NCBI GenBank assembly: GCA_023260655.1
Contig: JALQUU010000027.1
Span: 1-38,110, forward strand
DNA from: Paracoccaceae bacterium
GTDB taxonomy: Bacteria > Pseudomonadota > Alphaproteobacteria > Rhodobacterales > Rhodobacteraceae
DNA: 38,110 nt
Direction of reading: 5' to 3'
Below, piece after piece: positions 20,107 to 28,695 of this stretch (positions are counted from its first letter, which is position 1; each line of letters begins with the position of its first letter). The position numbers were made by a program, and so were the translations under genes. The notes under the pieces are model-generated. The model was given only the letters and a program-made list of their open reading frames with translations, had not been told where the DNA came from and ran no database searches.

Positions 20107-20603
20107 ACGATAAGGCGGATTGGTCGAAGTTCCTGTCGGTTGAGGAACGCTTACTTTGGGAAGGGCGCCCAGAACCCGGTTTCGTGCTTTCGCAGAGCAG
20201 CGTGCTGCGCCTCCTTCTCGCGGCATCCTTTCTTTTCAACGCGGTCCTTTGGTGGAATGCCTCGCTCGCCGTGGCCTTCGCGCTCCTCGCAGGCGGGGTT
20301 TGGCTGGGCGAAAAGGAACTGGCCAACCTCTTTCTGGGTGGCCGTCGGCGTTACGCCCTGACCACCTAGCGCGCGCTCGTGATGCGCAAGCGGCCCTTGG
20401 GCGGGGTGGAGTTGCAAGGCTGGCCGATCACCGACGAAACGATCGTCACCCTCGATGACCGCCAACCGGGCCACGTGAGTTTCGGCTTCGAACCAGTCGC
20501 GATGAAGCGGAACCGTCAAGTCAGGGCGGTCGGTTTCGACCGCATCCGCAATCCGCGCGAGGTCTATGACCTGATCCGTCAGCTTCAGCGGGGCGAGGTA
20601 TGA
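20103..20603 (+). pseudogene. PH-like membrane protein gene interrupted by an in-frame TAG
   Basis: The first 88 codons read through an acidic start with the LLWEGRPEPG motif and two helices to RRRYALTT, then meet TAG at 20367-20369. The same frame then continues without a break for 78 codons (RALVMRKRPLGGVELQG to LIRQLQRGEV). It overlaps the next gene as ATGA at its normal end. The stop sits inside the usual first strand of the PH-like domain. A single C-to-T change from CAG, or a similar point change, would explain it. The remnant could still be translated as two pieces, the second from GTG 20379 or ATG 20382. A sequencing error is possible. Confidence 0.75.
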
Positions 20604-21144
20604 CCGAGCCCGCGCCGGGATGGGAAAGCGTTCTCCGGCCGGGAGAAACCCTGATCTGGCAGGGCCAACCTGATGGTGGCCTCTCGTTCCGCCCGCAGGA
20701 CATTCTGATGGCGATCTTCGGATTTTCCTTCGCCGTTATCGCCGTGTTCTGGATGCAGAGCACCATGCGTCTCGGGGGATATTTCTGGCTTCTCGGCGGC
20801 TTCCATCTGGCCATCGGCCTTGGCGTTGGTCTCTGGGGCCTTTTCGGCGCCGCCCTCCTCAACCGCCGCACGTGGTACAGCCTCACATCGGAGCGGTTTT
20901 TATCGCCACAGAGTTTCCACTCATCGGCAGGCGCTTGAGAGAAATCTATCTCAACCCGTCGCTCCGCATCGACCTGATCGACGGCCCCTTGGCCGAAATC
21001 CGTTTCGTGCAGGAAGGTTTCGGCGCATCGGCATCAGGCAAAGCCGTGCCCGATGCCTTCCTCCGCCTCAAAGACGGGCTGCGCATCTATGGTGAAATCC
21101 GGCAGGCGCAGGCAAATCGCCGACAATCCTCGCGCGGGTCCTAA
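20600..21144 (+). pseudogene. PH-like membrane protein gene with a -1 frameshift at a T tract
   Basis: The first frame (20600-20938) gives LRPGETLIWQGQPDGG, two or three helices and RRTWYSLTSERF, then runs into a non-family tail and stops. The continuation is in another frame from about 20902 to 21144 (FIATEFPLIGRRLREI, then LIDGPLAEIRFVQEGFG and LRLKDGLRIYGEI). The switch point is a run of five T at 20897-20901; one extra T would restore a single protein of about 180 residues. It resembles the preceding gene (WEGRP/WQGQP and RRRYALTT/RRTWYSLTS), so the two look like tandem paralogues. Either the gene is decayed or one base was missed in sequencing. Confidence 0.75.
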
Positions 21145-21243
21145 CTTTTCTCTTTCGTGTCGGGCGCAAGGCCCCTATTTCCGGTGCGACCCAGAATAGG
21201 CGGGCCCGCTCCCCATGCGGCCCGCAGAGCGAGGACCATCACC

Positions 21244-22524
21244 ATGACTGCAACGCTCCTTCACAATGCCCGCCTGATCGATCCCGAAGCGGGCACCGTG
21301 TCGGTAGGCTCCCTTCTGATCGAAGCGGGGCAGATCGCGGCTTTCGGGTCTGCGGTGAACACGCCCAAAGGCGCGATGGAGGTCGATCTAGGCGGTACGC
21401 ACCTCGCGCCGGGGATCGTGGATATCGGCGTAAAGGTCGGTGAGCCGGGGGAGCGTCACAAGGAAAGCTTCCGCTCGGCAGGCTTGGCCGCAGCGGCGGG
21501 CGGGGTGACAACGATGGTCACGCGCCCCGACACGAAACCGCCGATCGACACGCCCGAAGCACTCGAATTCGTCGCCCGCCGCGCGCGCGAGGTTTCGCCC
21601 GTGCGGGTGCTCGCGATGTCGGCACTCACCAAGGTGCGCGAAGGCCGCGAGATGGTGGAGATCGGCTTCCTGATGGATGCGGGCGCAGTGGCCTTCACCG
21701 ATGGCACCCATGTCGTGACGGACACGAAAGTGCTCTCTCGCGCACTCACCTATGCCCGCAGCCTCGGCGCGCTGGTGATTGGCCACCCGCAAGAACCCAT
21801 CCTCTCCAAAGGGGCGGCGGCCACCTCCGGCAAGTTCTCCTCGCTGCGCGGCATCCCCGCCGTTTCCTCCATGGCCGAGCGCATGGGCCTTGATCGCGAT
21901 CTCGCGCTGATCGAGATGACCGGCGCGCGCTACCACTTCGACCAGATCACCACGGCCCGCGCCTTGCCCGCGCTGGAACGCGCCAAGAAGAGCGGCCTCG
22001 ACATCACGGCAGGCACCTCGATCCACCATGTCACGCTGAACGAATTCGACGTGGCCGACTACCGCACCTACTTCCGCCTCACCCCGCCGCTCCGCAGCGA
22101 GGACGACCGTTTGGCCATCGTTGAAGCGCTGCGCTCCGGCCTTATCGACATCCTATCGTCGATGCACACCCCGCAAGACGAGGAATCAAAGCGCCTTCCC
22201 TTCGAAGAAGCCGCCCCCGGTGCCGTTGGCCTCGAAACCTTCCTGCCCGCGATGCTGCGCCTTTACCATTCCGGTGATCTGAGCCTGCCCGAGCTTTTCA
22301 AACTGGCCTCCCTCAACCCCGCCAAGCGCCTCGGGTTGGCACAGGGTCGCATGGCCGTGGGCGCACCCGCCGATCTCGTGGCATTCAACCCCGACACCCC
22401 CTTCGTGCTCGACCGTTTCGCGCTCCGCTCGAAATCGGGCAACACCCCGTTTGACGGCGCGCGGATGCAGGGTATCGTGCACGGAACCTGGGTGAACGGC
22501 ACCCGCGTCTTCGGAGAGAACTGA
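21244..22524 (+). CDS. pyrC: Dihydroorotase homologue, probably non-catalytic (PyrC-prime type)
   Basis: The 426-residue protein follows the class I dihydroorotase fold throughout, from [13 protein letters not shown] through [10 protein letters not shown] to [10 protein letters not shown]. Key catalytic positions are replaced. The metal motif DxHxHxR is D60-I-G62-V-K64-V-G66. The later metal His is Gln234 (YHFDQITT), and the catalytic Asp of the DHAP motif is Met307 (SSMHTP). One His (GHPQEP, His181) remains. Inactive homologues next to pyrB in pseudomonads are needed for ATCase assembly, and this protein probably does the same. A working dihydroorotase must be encoded elsewhere. Its stop overlaps the plsY ATG by one base. 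Confidence 0.9.
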   Translation: MTATLLHNARLIDPEAGTVSVGSLLIEAGQIAAFGSAVNTPKGAMEVDLGGTHLAPGIVDIGVKVGEPGERHKESFRSAGLAAAAGGVTTMVTRPDTKPPIDTPEALEFVARRAREVSPVRVLAMSALTKVREGREMVEIGFLMDAGAVAFTDGTHVVTDTKVLSRALTYARSLGALVIGHPQEPILSKGAAATSGKFSSLRGIPAVSSMAERMGLDRDLALIEMTGARYHFDQITTARALPALERAKKSGLDITAGTSIHHVTLNEFDVADYRTYFRLTPPLRSEDDRLAIVEALRSGLIDILSSMHTPQDEESKRLPFEEAAPGAVGLETFLPAMLRLYHSGDLSLPELFKLASLNPAKRLGLAQGRMAVGAPADLVAFNPDTPFVLDRFALRSKSGNTPFDGARMQGIVHGTWVNGTRVFGEN

Positions 22525-23129
22525 TGCCAGCGATGGAAACCGCCCTCCCGCTCCTGCTGCTGTGCGCGGCTTTGGGCTATCTCCTTGGCTCCATCCCATT
22601 CGGGATCGTGGTTACGCGGATGCTGGGCTTGGGCGATGTGCGCAAGATTGGTTCCGGCAATATCGGCGCAACGAACGTGCTCCGCACCGGGAATAAAGCG
22701 GCGGCACTGGCCACGCTTCTTCTCGATGGCGGCAAAGGGGCCGTAGCGGTTCTGATCGCGCGGGCTTTGGTGGGCGAGGATGCAGCACAGGCAGCTGGCT
22801 TGATGGCTTTCGTCGGCCATTGCTTCCCGGTCTGGCTCAAGTTCAAAGGCGGCAAGGGTGTTGCCACCTTCCTCGGCCTCCTTCTCGCACTGGCTTGGCC
22901 TGTAGGCCTCGCAGCCTGTGCCTCGTGGCTCGCAACGGCAGCGCTCGCGCGGATTTCCTCGCTCTCGGCACTCGTCGCAGCGGCTTCGTCGACGATCTGG
23001 TGCTTCATCTTCGACCAGGGCGAGATCTTCTTCCTCGCCGCCTTCCTCACGCTCTTCGTCTTCTTCACCCACCGCGCCAATATCGCGCGGCTTCGGGCGG
23101 GAACCGAGCCGAAGATCGGCAAGAAGTAA
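22524..23129 (+). CDS. plsY: Acyl-phosphate:glycerol-3-phosphate acyltransferase PlsY
   Basis: The 201-residue inner-membrane enzyme moves an acyl group from acyl phosphate to glycerol 3-phosphate, the first step of phospholipid synthesis. Its three cytoplasmic motifs are present: GSIPFG with the following [15 protein letters not shown], the LLDGGKGA loop, and [18 protein letters not shown]. Five or so membrane helices fit the family. Translation is coupled to the dihydroorotase-like gene (TGATG). It is convergent with cueR with no space between the stop codons. Confidence 0.96.
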   Translation: MPAMETALPLLLLCAALGYLLGSIPFGIVVTRMLGLGDVRKIGSGNIGATNVLRTGNKAAALATLLLDGGKGAVAVLIARALVGEDAAQAAGLMAFVGHCFPVWLKFKGGKGVATFLGLLLALAWPVGLAACASWLATAALARISSLSALVAAASSTIWCFIFDQGEIFFLAAFLTLFVFFTHRANIARLRAGTEPKIGKK

Positions 23130-23528
23130 TCAGGAACAGCACGCTCCGCCTGCCAGATCCTCAAGGATCGGGCAATCGGGGCGGTCATCGCCCGCGCAGG
23201 CATGGACCAGATGCGCCAATGTGGCCCGCATGGATTGCAACTCCGCAATCTTCGCGTCGATCTGCTTGAGGTGCTCGCCAGCCAGCCGTTTCACCTCGCC
23301 ACTCTCACGGCCCGCATCCTCGTAAAGCGCCAGAAGTGTCCGGCATTCCTCGATGGAAAATCCCAAGGCGCGCGCGCGGCCAATGAAGGCCAGCTTATGC
23401 AGATCACTATCGCGGAAGGCGCGGTAGCCATTGGCACCGCGCAAGAGCGTAATCAGCCCGATTTCCTCGTAATAGCGGATGGTCTTCGCAGGCAGGCCCG
23501 AGCGCTGGGCTACATCTCCGATATTCAT
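23130..23528 (-). CDS. cueR: Copper-responsive MerR-family regulator CueR
   Basis: The 132-residue regulator has the MerR winged helix at its start ([25 protein letters not shown]) and a dimerisation helix. The Cu(I) loop is Cys111-x7-Cys119 (CAGDDRPDC), the CueR spacing. Two extra Cys end the protein (GGACCS). It activates copA and copZ by realigning promoters with 19-bp spacers, which are present at 26.0 kb. Its ATG overlaps the copA stop as ATGA, so it is the second gene of a copA-cueR operon and would be induced with the pump. Confidence 0.95.
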   Translation of the reverse strand: MNIGDVAQRSGLPAKTIRYYEEIGLITLLRGANGYRAFRDSDLHKLAFIGRARALGFSIEECRTLLALYEDAGRESGEVKRLAGEHLKQIDAKIAELQSMRATLAHLVHACAGDDRPDCPILEDLAGGACCS

Positions 23529-25975
23529 GAGCGCACCTCCGGTGCCCGCACCCGCCGCAAGCGGAGCGCATTGGTCAGAACGAAAACCGAGGACATCGCC
23601 ATCGCGCCCGCCGCAAGCATGGGCGACAGCAGGATGCCGAAGGCGGGATATAGCGCACCCGCCGCCACCGGGATCAGAGCAGTATTGTAGCCGAACGCCC
23701 AGAAGAGGTTCTGCCGGATATTGGCCAAAGTCCGGTGCGATACCTCGACGGCATTCACAACGCCCATCAGATCGCCCGCCATCAGCACTACATCCGCCGA
23801 TTCAATCGCCACATCGGTGCCAGTTCCAATCGCGATCCCGACATCGGCATAGGCGAGGGCGGGCGCATCGTTGATCCCGTCGCCCACAAAGGCCAAGGGC
23901 GCAGCCAAGCCTTGCAAAGCGGCAACCTTGCCATCCGGCAAGACCCCCGCGATGACTTCGGTGATCCCCACCTCGGCGGCAATGGCTTCGGCGGTTTCCC
24001 GTTTGTCGCCGGTGATCATCACCACATGGATGCCCTGCGCCTGCAGTGCCGTGATAGCAGCGCGGCTCGTCGGCTTCACCGGATCGGCCACACCCAGCAC
24101 CGCCGCGATCTGTCCATCAACGGCTGCAAAAAGCGCCGTGCGGCCCAGCCGAGCGATCCGCGTTTCGGCCTCGGAAAGCGGCCCGATCGAAATGCCTTCC
24201 TTGGCCATCAGACGATCCGCGCCCACCGCTATCCGGTGGCCCGCAACCATGGCCACAACCCCATGCCCGGTGATCGACTGGAAGTCTGTTACCTCCAGCA
24301 GGGTCAGGGCCTCTGCCTTCGCAGCCCGCACAATGGCTTCCACCACGGGATGTTCCGAGCGCGCTTCCACAGCGGCGACCAAAGCAAGAAGTGCAGCCCG
24401 TTCAAAGCCTTCCGCCAATTCCAGATCGGTCAATTCAGGCCGCCCCGCCGTCACGGTGCCGGTCTTGTCTACGGCAATCGTTTTCACACTCGAAAGCTGC
24501 TGCAAGGCGTCGCCTTTGCGGAAAAGTACGCCCAGTTCCGCTGCGCGCCCTGTGCCCACCATGATCGACGTGGGCGTCGCCAACCCCATCGCACAGGGGC
24601 AGGCGATAATCAGTACAGAAACCCCCGCCACCAAGGCATGGGTCAAGGTTGGGCTCGGCCCGAACAGGAGCCAAACGAGCACGGTCAGCGTAGCTGCCGC
24701 CATCACCGCAGGCACAAACCAGAGCGTGATCTTGTCGACCATCCCCTGAATAGGCAGCTTCGCCCCTTGCGCGTTTTCCACCATGCGGATGATCTGCGCG
24801 AGCACCGTATTCGCGCCCACAGCCGTCGCCGCATAGGTGAGCGCGCCCGCCCCATTCACAGTGCCGCCCGTCACTGCCGCGCCGATGGTTTTCTCCACGG
24901 GCAAGGGCTCGCCCGTAATCATGCTCTCATCCACATGCGACTGGCCCTCGGTCACGCGCCCGTCCACGGCGATCCGCTCGCCCGGTCGCACCAACACCAG
25001 ATCACCCACCTGAATACTCTCGATCGGCACTTCTTCGGCCACGCCGTTTTTCAGCGCATGGGCGGTTCGCACTTGCAGGCCGAGGAGCTTCTGGATCGCC
25101 GCCCCCGTCCGCCCCTTGGCGTGGGCCTCAAGGAACCGCCCCAAAAGGATCAGCACCACGATCACAGCCGCCGCCTCGAAATACACCGCCCTCACCGCCT
25201 CTGGCAGCAGGGCGGGGAAGAAGGTGGCGATCACCGAATAGAGGTAGGCCGCAGATGTCCCCACCGCGACAAGGCTGTTCATATCGGGGGCACCCTTCAT
25301 AAGCGCCGGAAAGCCTTTGCGGTAAAACTGCTGCCCCGGCCCGATCAGCACGAGCGTGGTCAGAGCGAACTGGATCAGGCGGCTCGTTTCCATCCCGATT
25401 GTGCGCACCACCCAATGGTGGAACGGAGGAAGCACATGCCCCCCCATTTCCAGAATGAACATCGGCAGCGCCAAAGCGGCGGCGTAGAGCAGTTTCGCCC
25501 TCAACTGCCGCGCCTCTTCTTCCTTGCGCGTCGTTCTGTCGGCCTCTCCCGATGCCTCTGCCACCTTTGCCGGATAGCCGAGCTTGCTCAAAGCCGAAAC
25601 GAGATCGGCAACCGCCACGCTGCCTTCAACGTAACGCACCTGCGCCGTTTCAGCTGCGAGATTGACGTTCGCTTCAAGCACACCGGGCATCTTTTCGAGG
25701 CGCTTTTGCACCCGCGCCACGCAAGAGGCGCAGATCATTTCGGAAACGTTGAGCACCACATCCGAGGCGCGCACGGGATAGCCCAGCTTCTCGAGCTTGG
25801 TCATCGCCTGCGAAATCCGCTCCGGGCTGTCGACAGAAAGCCGCGCGGTTTCCGTCGCCAGATTGACCGACACATCCGAGACGCCGTCGAGCGATTTCAG
25901 TCCCTTCTCCACCCGCCCGACGCAGGAGGCACAAGTCATTCCATCAACGAAAAGGGTAATCGGCTGGGTGGTCAT
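23525..25975 (-). CDS. copA: Cu(I)-exporting P1B-type ATPase CopA
   Basis: The 816-residue pump has two N-terminal HMA domains (GMTCASC with Cys15/Cys18, and EMICASC with Cys82/Cys85). Eight membrane helices follow. The ion-path motif [11 protein letters not shown] is near residue 458, the phosphorylation site DKTGTVTAG near 502, the HP motif in [10 protein letters not shown], and [10 protein letters not shown] near 698. It exports Cu(I) from the cytoplasm. The promoter just upstream carries a CueR-type palindrome in a 19-bp spacer. Length and domain order match PacS/CopA types with two metal domains. Confidence 0.97.
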   Translation of the reverse strand: MTTQPITLFVDGMTCASCVGRVEKGLKSLDGVSDVSVNLATETARLSVDSPERISQAMTKLEKLGYPVRASDVVLNVSEMICASCVARVQKRLEKMPGVLEANVNLAAETAQVRYVEGSVAVADLVSALSKLGYPAKVAEASGEADRTTRKEEEARQLRAKLLYAAALALPMFILEMGGHVLPPFHHWVVRTIGMETSRLIQFALTTLVLIGPGQQFYRKGFPALMKGAPDMNSLVAVGTSAAYLYSVIATFFPALLPEAVRAVYFEAAAVIVVLILLGRFLEAHAKGRTGAAIQKLLGLQVRTAHALKNGVAEEVPIESIQVGDLVLVRPGERIAVDGRVTEGQSHVDESMITGEPLPVEKTIGAAVTGGTVNGAGALTYAATAVGANTVLAQIIRMVENAQGAKLPIQGMVDKITLWFVPAVMAAATLTVLVWLLFGPSPTLTHALVAGVSVLIIACPCAMGLATPTSIMVGTGRAAELGVLFRKGDALQQLSSVKTIAVDKTGTVTAGRPELTDLELAEGFERAALLALVAAVEARSEHPVVEAIVRAAKAEALTLLEVTDFQSITGHGVVAMVAGHRIAVGADRLMAKEGISIGPLSEAETRIARLGRTALFAAVDGQIAAVLGVADPVKPTSRAAITALQAQGIHVVMITGDKRETAEAIAAEVGITEVIAGVLPDGKVAALQGLAAPLAFVGDGINDAPALAYADVGIAIGTGTDVAIESADVVLMAGDLMGVVNAVEVSHRTLANIRQNLFWAFGYNTALIPVAAGALYPAFGILLSPMLAAGAMAMSSVFVLTNALRLRRVRAPEVRS

Positions 25976-26001
25976 GGCGGTCTCTTTCTAATTGCCGTCC
26001 C

Positions 26002-26032
26002 GATATAGGCGTTCCAGTTACTGGAAGGTCAA
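26002..26032 (-). promoter_or_regulatory. CueR-type promoter of copA
   Basis: On the minus strand, TTGACC (26032-26027) and TATATC (26007-26002) are separated by 19 bp. The spacer contains the perfect dyad TTCCAGTaACTGGAA (26026-26012). A long spacer with a central dyad is the hallmark of MerR/CueR-controlled promoters. Confidence 0.88.
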
Positions 26033-26068
26033 GCCTGCGGGCTTCGAAACTTTTTCTTGCGAAAGGGA

Positions 26069-26099
26069 TTGACCTTCCAGCAACTGGAAGCCCCATGTA
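26069..26099 (+). promoter_or_regulatory. CueR-type promoter of copZ
   Basis: TTGACC at 26069-26074 is followed by a 19-bp spacer. The dyad CTTCCAG-CAA-CTGGAAG (26074-26090) lies almost wholly within it, its first base being the last base of the -35. The -10 element (CATGTA, 26094-26099) is weak, as expected for an activator-dependent promoter. It drives copZ on the plus strand, back to back with the copA promoter. Confidence 0.82.
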
Positions 26100-26125
26100 A
26101 GCGCAAAGCATCCAAGGAGACCGAG

Positions 26126-26314
26126 ATGAAATTCAGCGTTCCCGACATGAATTGCGGCCATTGCACCGCAACCATCGAGAAAACCCTCAACGCCGCAGGC
26201 GCCGATGTGCGCTGCGATCTGCCCTCGCGCACCATCGAGGTTTCTGGCCCGCTTTCCGCGGCAGCCGTCACCAAAGCCCTCGATGACGTAGGCTTCGACG
26301 CCACACCGGCCTGA
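26126..26314 (+). CDS. copZ: Copper chaperone CopZ (HMA domain)
   Basis: This 62-residue protein is a single heavy-metal-associated domain. The metal loop is MNCGHC (Cys10 and Cys13) in VPDMNCGHCTATIEKTL, and the fold ends with KALDDVGFDATPA. It carries Cu(I) in the cytoplasm and hands it to CopA or CueR. AAGGAG precedes ATG 26126 at a normal distance. It is divergent from copA, has its own CueR-type promoter and ends at a strong terminator. Confidence 0.94.
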   Translation: MKFSVPDMNCGHCTATIEKTLNAAGADVRCDLPSRTIEVSGPLSAAAVTKALDDVGFDATPA

Positions 26315-26332
26315 TTTCTCGGCCTAGGTCTG

Positions 26333-26359
26333 AAAGCCGCCCGCACCGGGCGGCTTTTT
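26333..26359 (+). terminator. Intrinsic terminator of copZ
   Basis: AAAGCCGCCCG (26333-26343) pairs perfectly with CGGGCGGCTTT (26347-26357) over a 3-nt loop, and the run of T continues to 26359. This is a textbook rho-independent terminator. Confidence 0.93.
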
Positions 26360-26439
26360 CATGTCTGCTCAACACTGCGATCCCATAGGCGCTTGACGGC
26401 CAGCCTTCGCGCGCCACTCTTCCCTTAAGAGGAGGGCCC

Positions 26440-27549
26440 ATGGTTCCGTCACGATTTGCGCTTTACATCGAAAGACTGTCACGGCGGCTTTGGGTCTGCG
26501 TCGCGGCAATGGCGTTTCTTTCGCTTCTGGCCTTAGCTTTGGCAGCGGTGATCGAACCCTATCTTCCAGACAAGATCGCCAATGCGCTCGTCGAAGAGGA
26601 TTTGCTCCCCGTTCTCTCGATCCTCGCGTCGTCCATGCTCGCAGTCTCGACCTTTTCGCTTGGCACCATGGTGTCGGCCCATCGCGGTGCCGCCTCCAAC
26701 GCCACACCGCGCGTGCACCAACTGCTGATGCAGGATGCGACCACGATTAACGTGCTGTCGATTTTCATCGGTGCCTTCGTCTATTCGCTGACGGCGATCT
26801 TGCTGTTCCGTCTCGGTCTGCATGGGTGCAACGCTCGACCTCCAGGAGTGGCGCGCCCGCAAAGCCCTTGAGCGCCATTGTGCGGCTCCCTTTCTGGGAG
26901 GTGTGCCAATCGAGGCGGATCATGTTCTTCCAGCGAGGGCAGTGGCGCTGGAAGCAGAAACTTCGGGCACCTTGCAGGCGATTGATGTGGACGCCCTGAA
27001 TGCTTGCGCCGAGGCGGCGGGCGTTCATGTCTGGCTCGAACGGATGCCGGGGCAGGTGGTGCTTGCAGGTTGGCCCGTGGCGCGGATCGGGGGCACAGTC
27101 GACGAGAGCACCGCCGCCCGTATGCTCAATTGCTTCGTGATCAGCACCGGACGCACCTTCGAGCAGGACGCAGTCTTCGGCCTCCTCGTGCTCTCCGAAA
27201 TCGCTTCCCGCGCTCTTTCGCCGGGCATCAACGATCCCGGTACGGCGATCGAGGTGATCAGCCGGCTCGAACGCCTGCTGTGGGATCACGCCCGCGCCTC
27301 GCACTCCGAGGCAATCCCATTCAGCCGCGTCCACGTGCCCCCCGCAGCGAGGCCGCCTTCGCGGCCATCACGCGCGACGGGGCGGGACAGATCGAAGTCG
27401 CCAAGCACTTGAACGCAACGTTAAACGCACTCGGCAATTCCGGATCTGTAGAAATGGTGGAGGGTGCCGAAGCGATGCGCGAACGCCTCTTCACCTATGC
27501 CGAATCCGCCCTTCCCATTCGCGCGGACGTCGAACAGCTCCGCGCCTGA
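26440..27549 (+). pseudogene. Decayed DUF2254 membrane protein gene
   Basis: Three fragments in changing frames resemble one DUF2254 protein. Fragment 1 (26440-about 26820) has membrane helices and LASSMLAVSTFSLGTMVSAHRG, then FIGAFVYSLTAILLFRLGLHG. Fragment 2 continues in another frame (about 26822-27340) with LDLQEWRARKALERH, PFLGGVP, then GRTFEQDAVFGLLVLSEIA and ALSPGINDPGTAIEVI. Fragment 3 (about 27337-27549) returns to the first frame with SEAAFAAITRDGAGQIEVA. At the first junction the two central membrane segments expected from the family seem to be missing, so I infer an internal deletion of some tens of codons. The second junction is a run of six C (27338-27343) that is probably one base short. 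The start behind GGAGGG is intact. Confidence 0.8.
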
Positions 27550-27600
27550 TCGGCCTTTGGGCGACTCCGGCTACCACGATTCGAGATAAAATATCAAAAC

Positions 27601-27619
27601 TGCGGAAGAAAATTCCGCA
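27601..27619. repeat. Perfect 7-bp inverted repeat in the gap before livH
   Basis: TGCGGAA (27601-27607) and TTCCGCA (27613-27619) flank GAAAA. A T-rich stretch lies on the left in the minus-strand direction, and no T tract lies on the right. It could be a weak transcript end for the decayed DUF2254 gene or a protein-binding dyad. Confidence 0.4.
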
Positions 27620-27695
27620 TATTGGCATTTCCCTAACGTCAGACCCCGCTAAGCCTGTTGACGCAAGCCTACCTTACCGGACAGTCTGAACATGA

Positions 27696-27795
27696 CGGTG
27701 ACGAATGGAGGCGTCACCGAACGTTCGCGGTGCATCTTGAGGGGTGGGCGCGAACGATCTCAGACCGGGTCAACCCGGCTGGCCCTGCAAGGGGC
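27696..27795 (+). promoter_or_regulatory. Structured leader before the liv-type operon (four tandem hairpins)
   Basis: Four stems follow one another. P1 is CGGTGACG/CGTCACCG (27696-27703 with 27712-27719). P2 is CGTTCGCG/CGCGAACG (27722-27729 with 27749-27756). P3 is CCGGG/CCCGG with loop TCAA (27765-27778). P4 is GCCC/GGGC (27782-27795). The GGGGAGG ribosome site for livH follows at 27804-27810. It fits no riboswitch class I can name; it may be a cis-regulatory RNA or a cluster of operators. Confidence 0.45.
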
Positions 27796-27815
27796 GAACA
27801 ACAGGGGAGGAACGC

Positions 27816-28691
27816 GTGGAAGTTTTACAACTTCTTATCAGCGGCCTTGCGAACGGCTGTGTCTACGGACTCGTCGCGCTCGGTTTCGTGCTGATTTACA
27901 AGGCCACCGAGGCCGTCAACTTTTCGCAAGGGGATTTCATGATGCTGGGCGCGTTCGTGACGCTCGGCTTTGTGAATCCCGAATATATGGGCCTGCCGTT
28001 CTGGGTGGCTTTGCCGCTCGTGTTCATCGTAATGGGCACCATCGGTTACCTGCTCGATCTTATCGTGCTCCGCGCGGTGTTCGGTCAGAGCCAAGTGGCT
28101 GTTATTATTCTAACAATCGCCATCGGCTTCGTGATCCGCTTCGTTGTCGGCATTATCTGGGGCCATGAGCCGCAATCCCTGCATTCGCCGCTCGCCTTGG
28201 GCGATTTCCGGATGGGGGAGCTTGTGCTGGGCCTCGCGGATGTCGCGGTGATCGTCACCACCTTCGTCATGACCATGCTTCTGTGGCAGTTCTTCCAGCG
28301 CACCAAGATCGGCCTTGCCATGCAGGCCGCTTCGCAGAACCAGATGGCGGCCTATTACATGGGCATTCCGGTGAAGCGGGTGCAGGGTATGGTCTGGGCT
28401 CTCGGCGGGATCGTCGCGGCGGTCGCAGGCATTCTCTACGCCTCCAAAGGCTCCATTGACCCCACCGCTGGCTTCATCGGCATCAAGGCCTTCGCGGCGG
28501 CGGTGATCGGCGGCTTCGGCTCGCTTCCGGGTGCTCTCGCTGGTGGCCTAATCGTCGGGATCATCGAACCCTTCGCGGCCCGCTATCTTCCACCCGGCTA
28601 CAGCCAGATCGCACCCTATGCGCTTCTGATCGCTGTGCTGCTCTTCCGTCCGCATGGCCTGTTCGCACAGGTCCGCACGAAGAAGGTGTGA
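27816..28691 (+). CDS. livH: LivH-type ABC transporter permease
   Basis: The 291-residue permease has about eight membrane helices and the LivH pattern: LLISGLANGCVYGLVALGFVLIYKATEAVNFSQG at the start and GGIVAAVAGILYA, then AAVIGGFGSLPGALAGG near the end, with the EAA-like loop contacting the ATPases. A GTG start is chosen because GGGGAGG lies five bases ahead; frames open farther upstream lack a ribosome site. It is the first gene of a six-gene operon. With LivM it forms the channel of an ABC importer. Confidence 0.93.
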   Translation: MEVLQLLISGLANGCVYGLVALGFVLIYKATEAVNFSQGDFMMLGAFVTLGFVNPEYMGLPFWVALPLVFIVMGTIGYLLDLIVLRAVFGQSQVAVIILTIAIGFVIRFVVGIIWGHEPQSLHSPLALGDFRMGELVLGLADVAVIVTTFVMTMLLWQFFQRTKIGLAMQAASQNQMAAYYMGIPVKRVQGMVWALGGIVAAVAGILYASKGSIDPTAGFIGIKAFAAAVIGGFGSLPGALAGGLIVGIIEPFAARYLPPGYSQIAPYALLIAVLLFRPHGLFAQVRTKKV

Positions 28692-28695
28692 TCCA

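Noticed and set aside
20367..20369. The TAG as a recoded (pyrrolysine-like) codon
   Set aside because: Nothing in the window suggests a pyl system, and this order is not known for TAG recoding. A nonsense change or error is simpler.
23735..26008. A 757-codon open frame on the plus strand
   Set aside because: It is antisense to copA, whose motifs are all intact, and its composition is typical of a shadow frame.
27338..27343. The C6 tract as a programmed frameshift site
   Set aside because: The same gene already has an apparent deletion upstream, so decay explains both. No stimulatory structure is obvious.
27550..27815. A tRNA or known small RNA in the gap before livH
   Set aside because: The hairpins do not form a cloverleaf, and there is no T-loop GGTTCRA box or known sRNA pattern.
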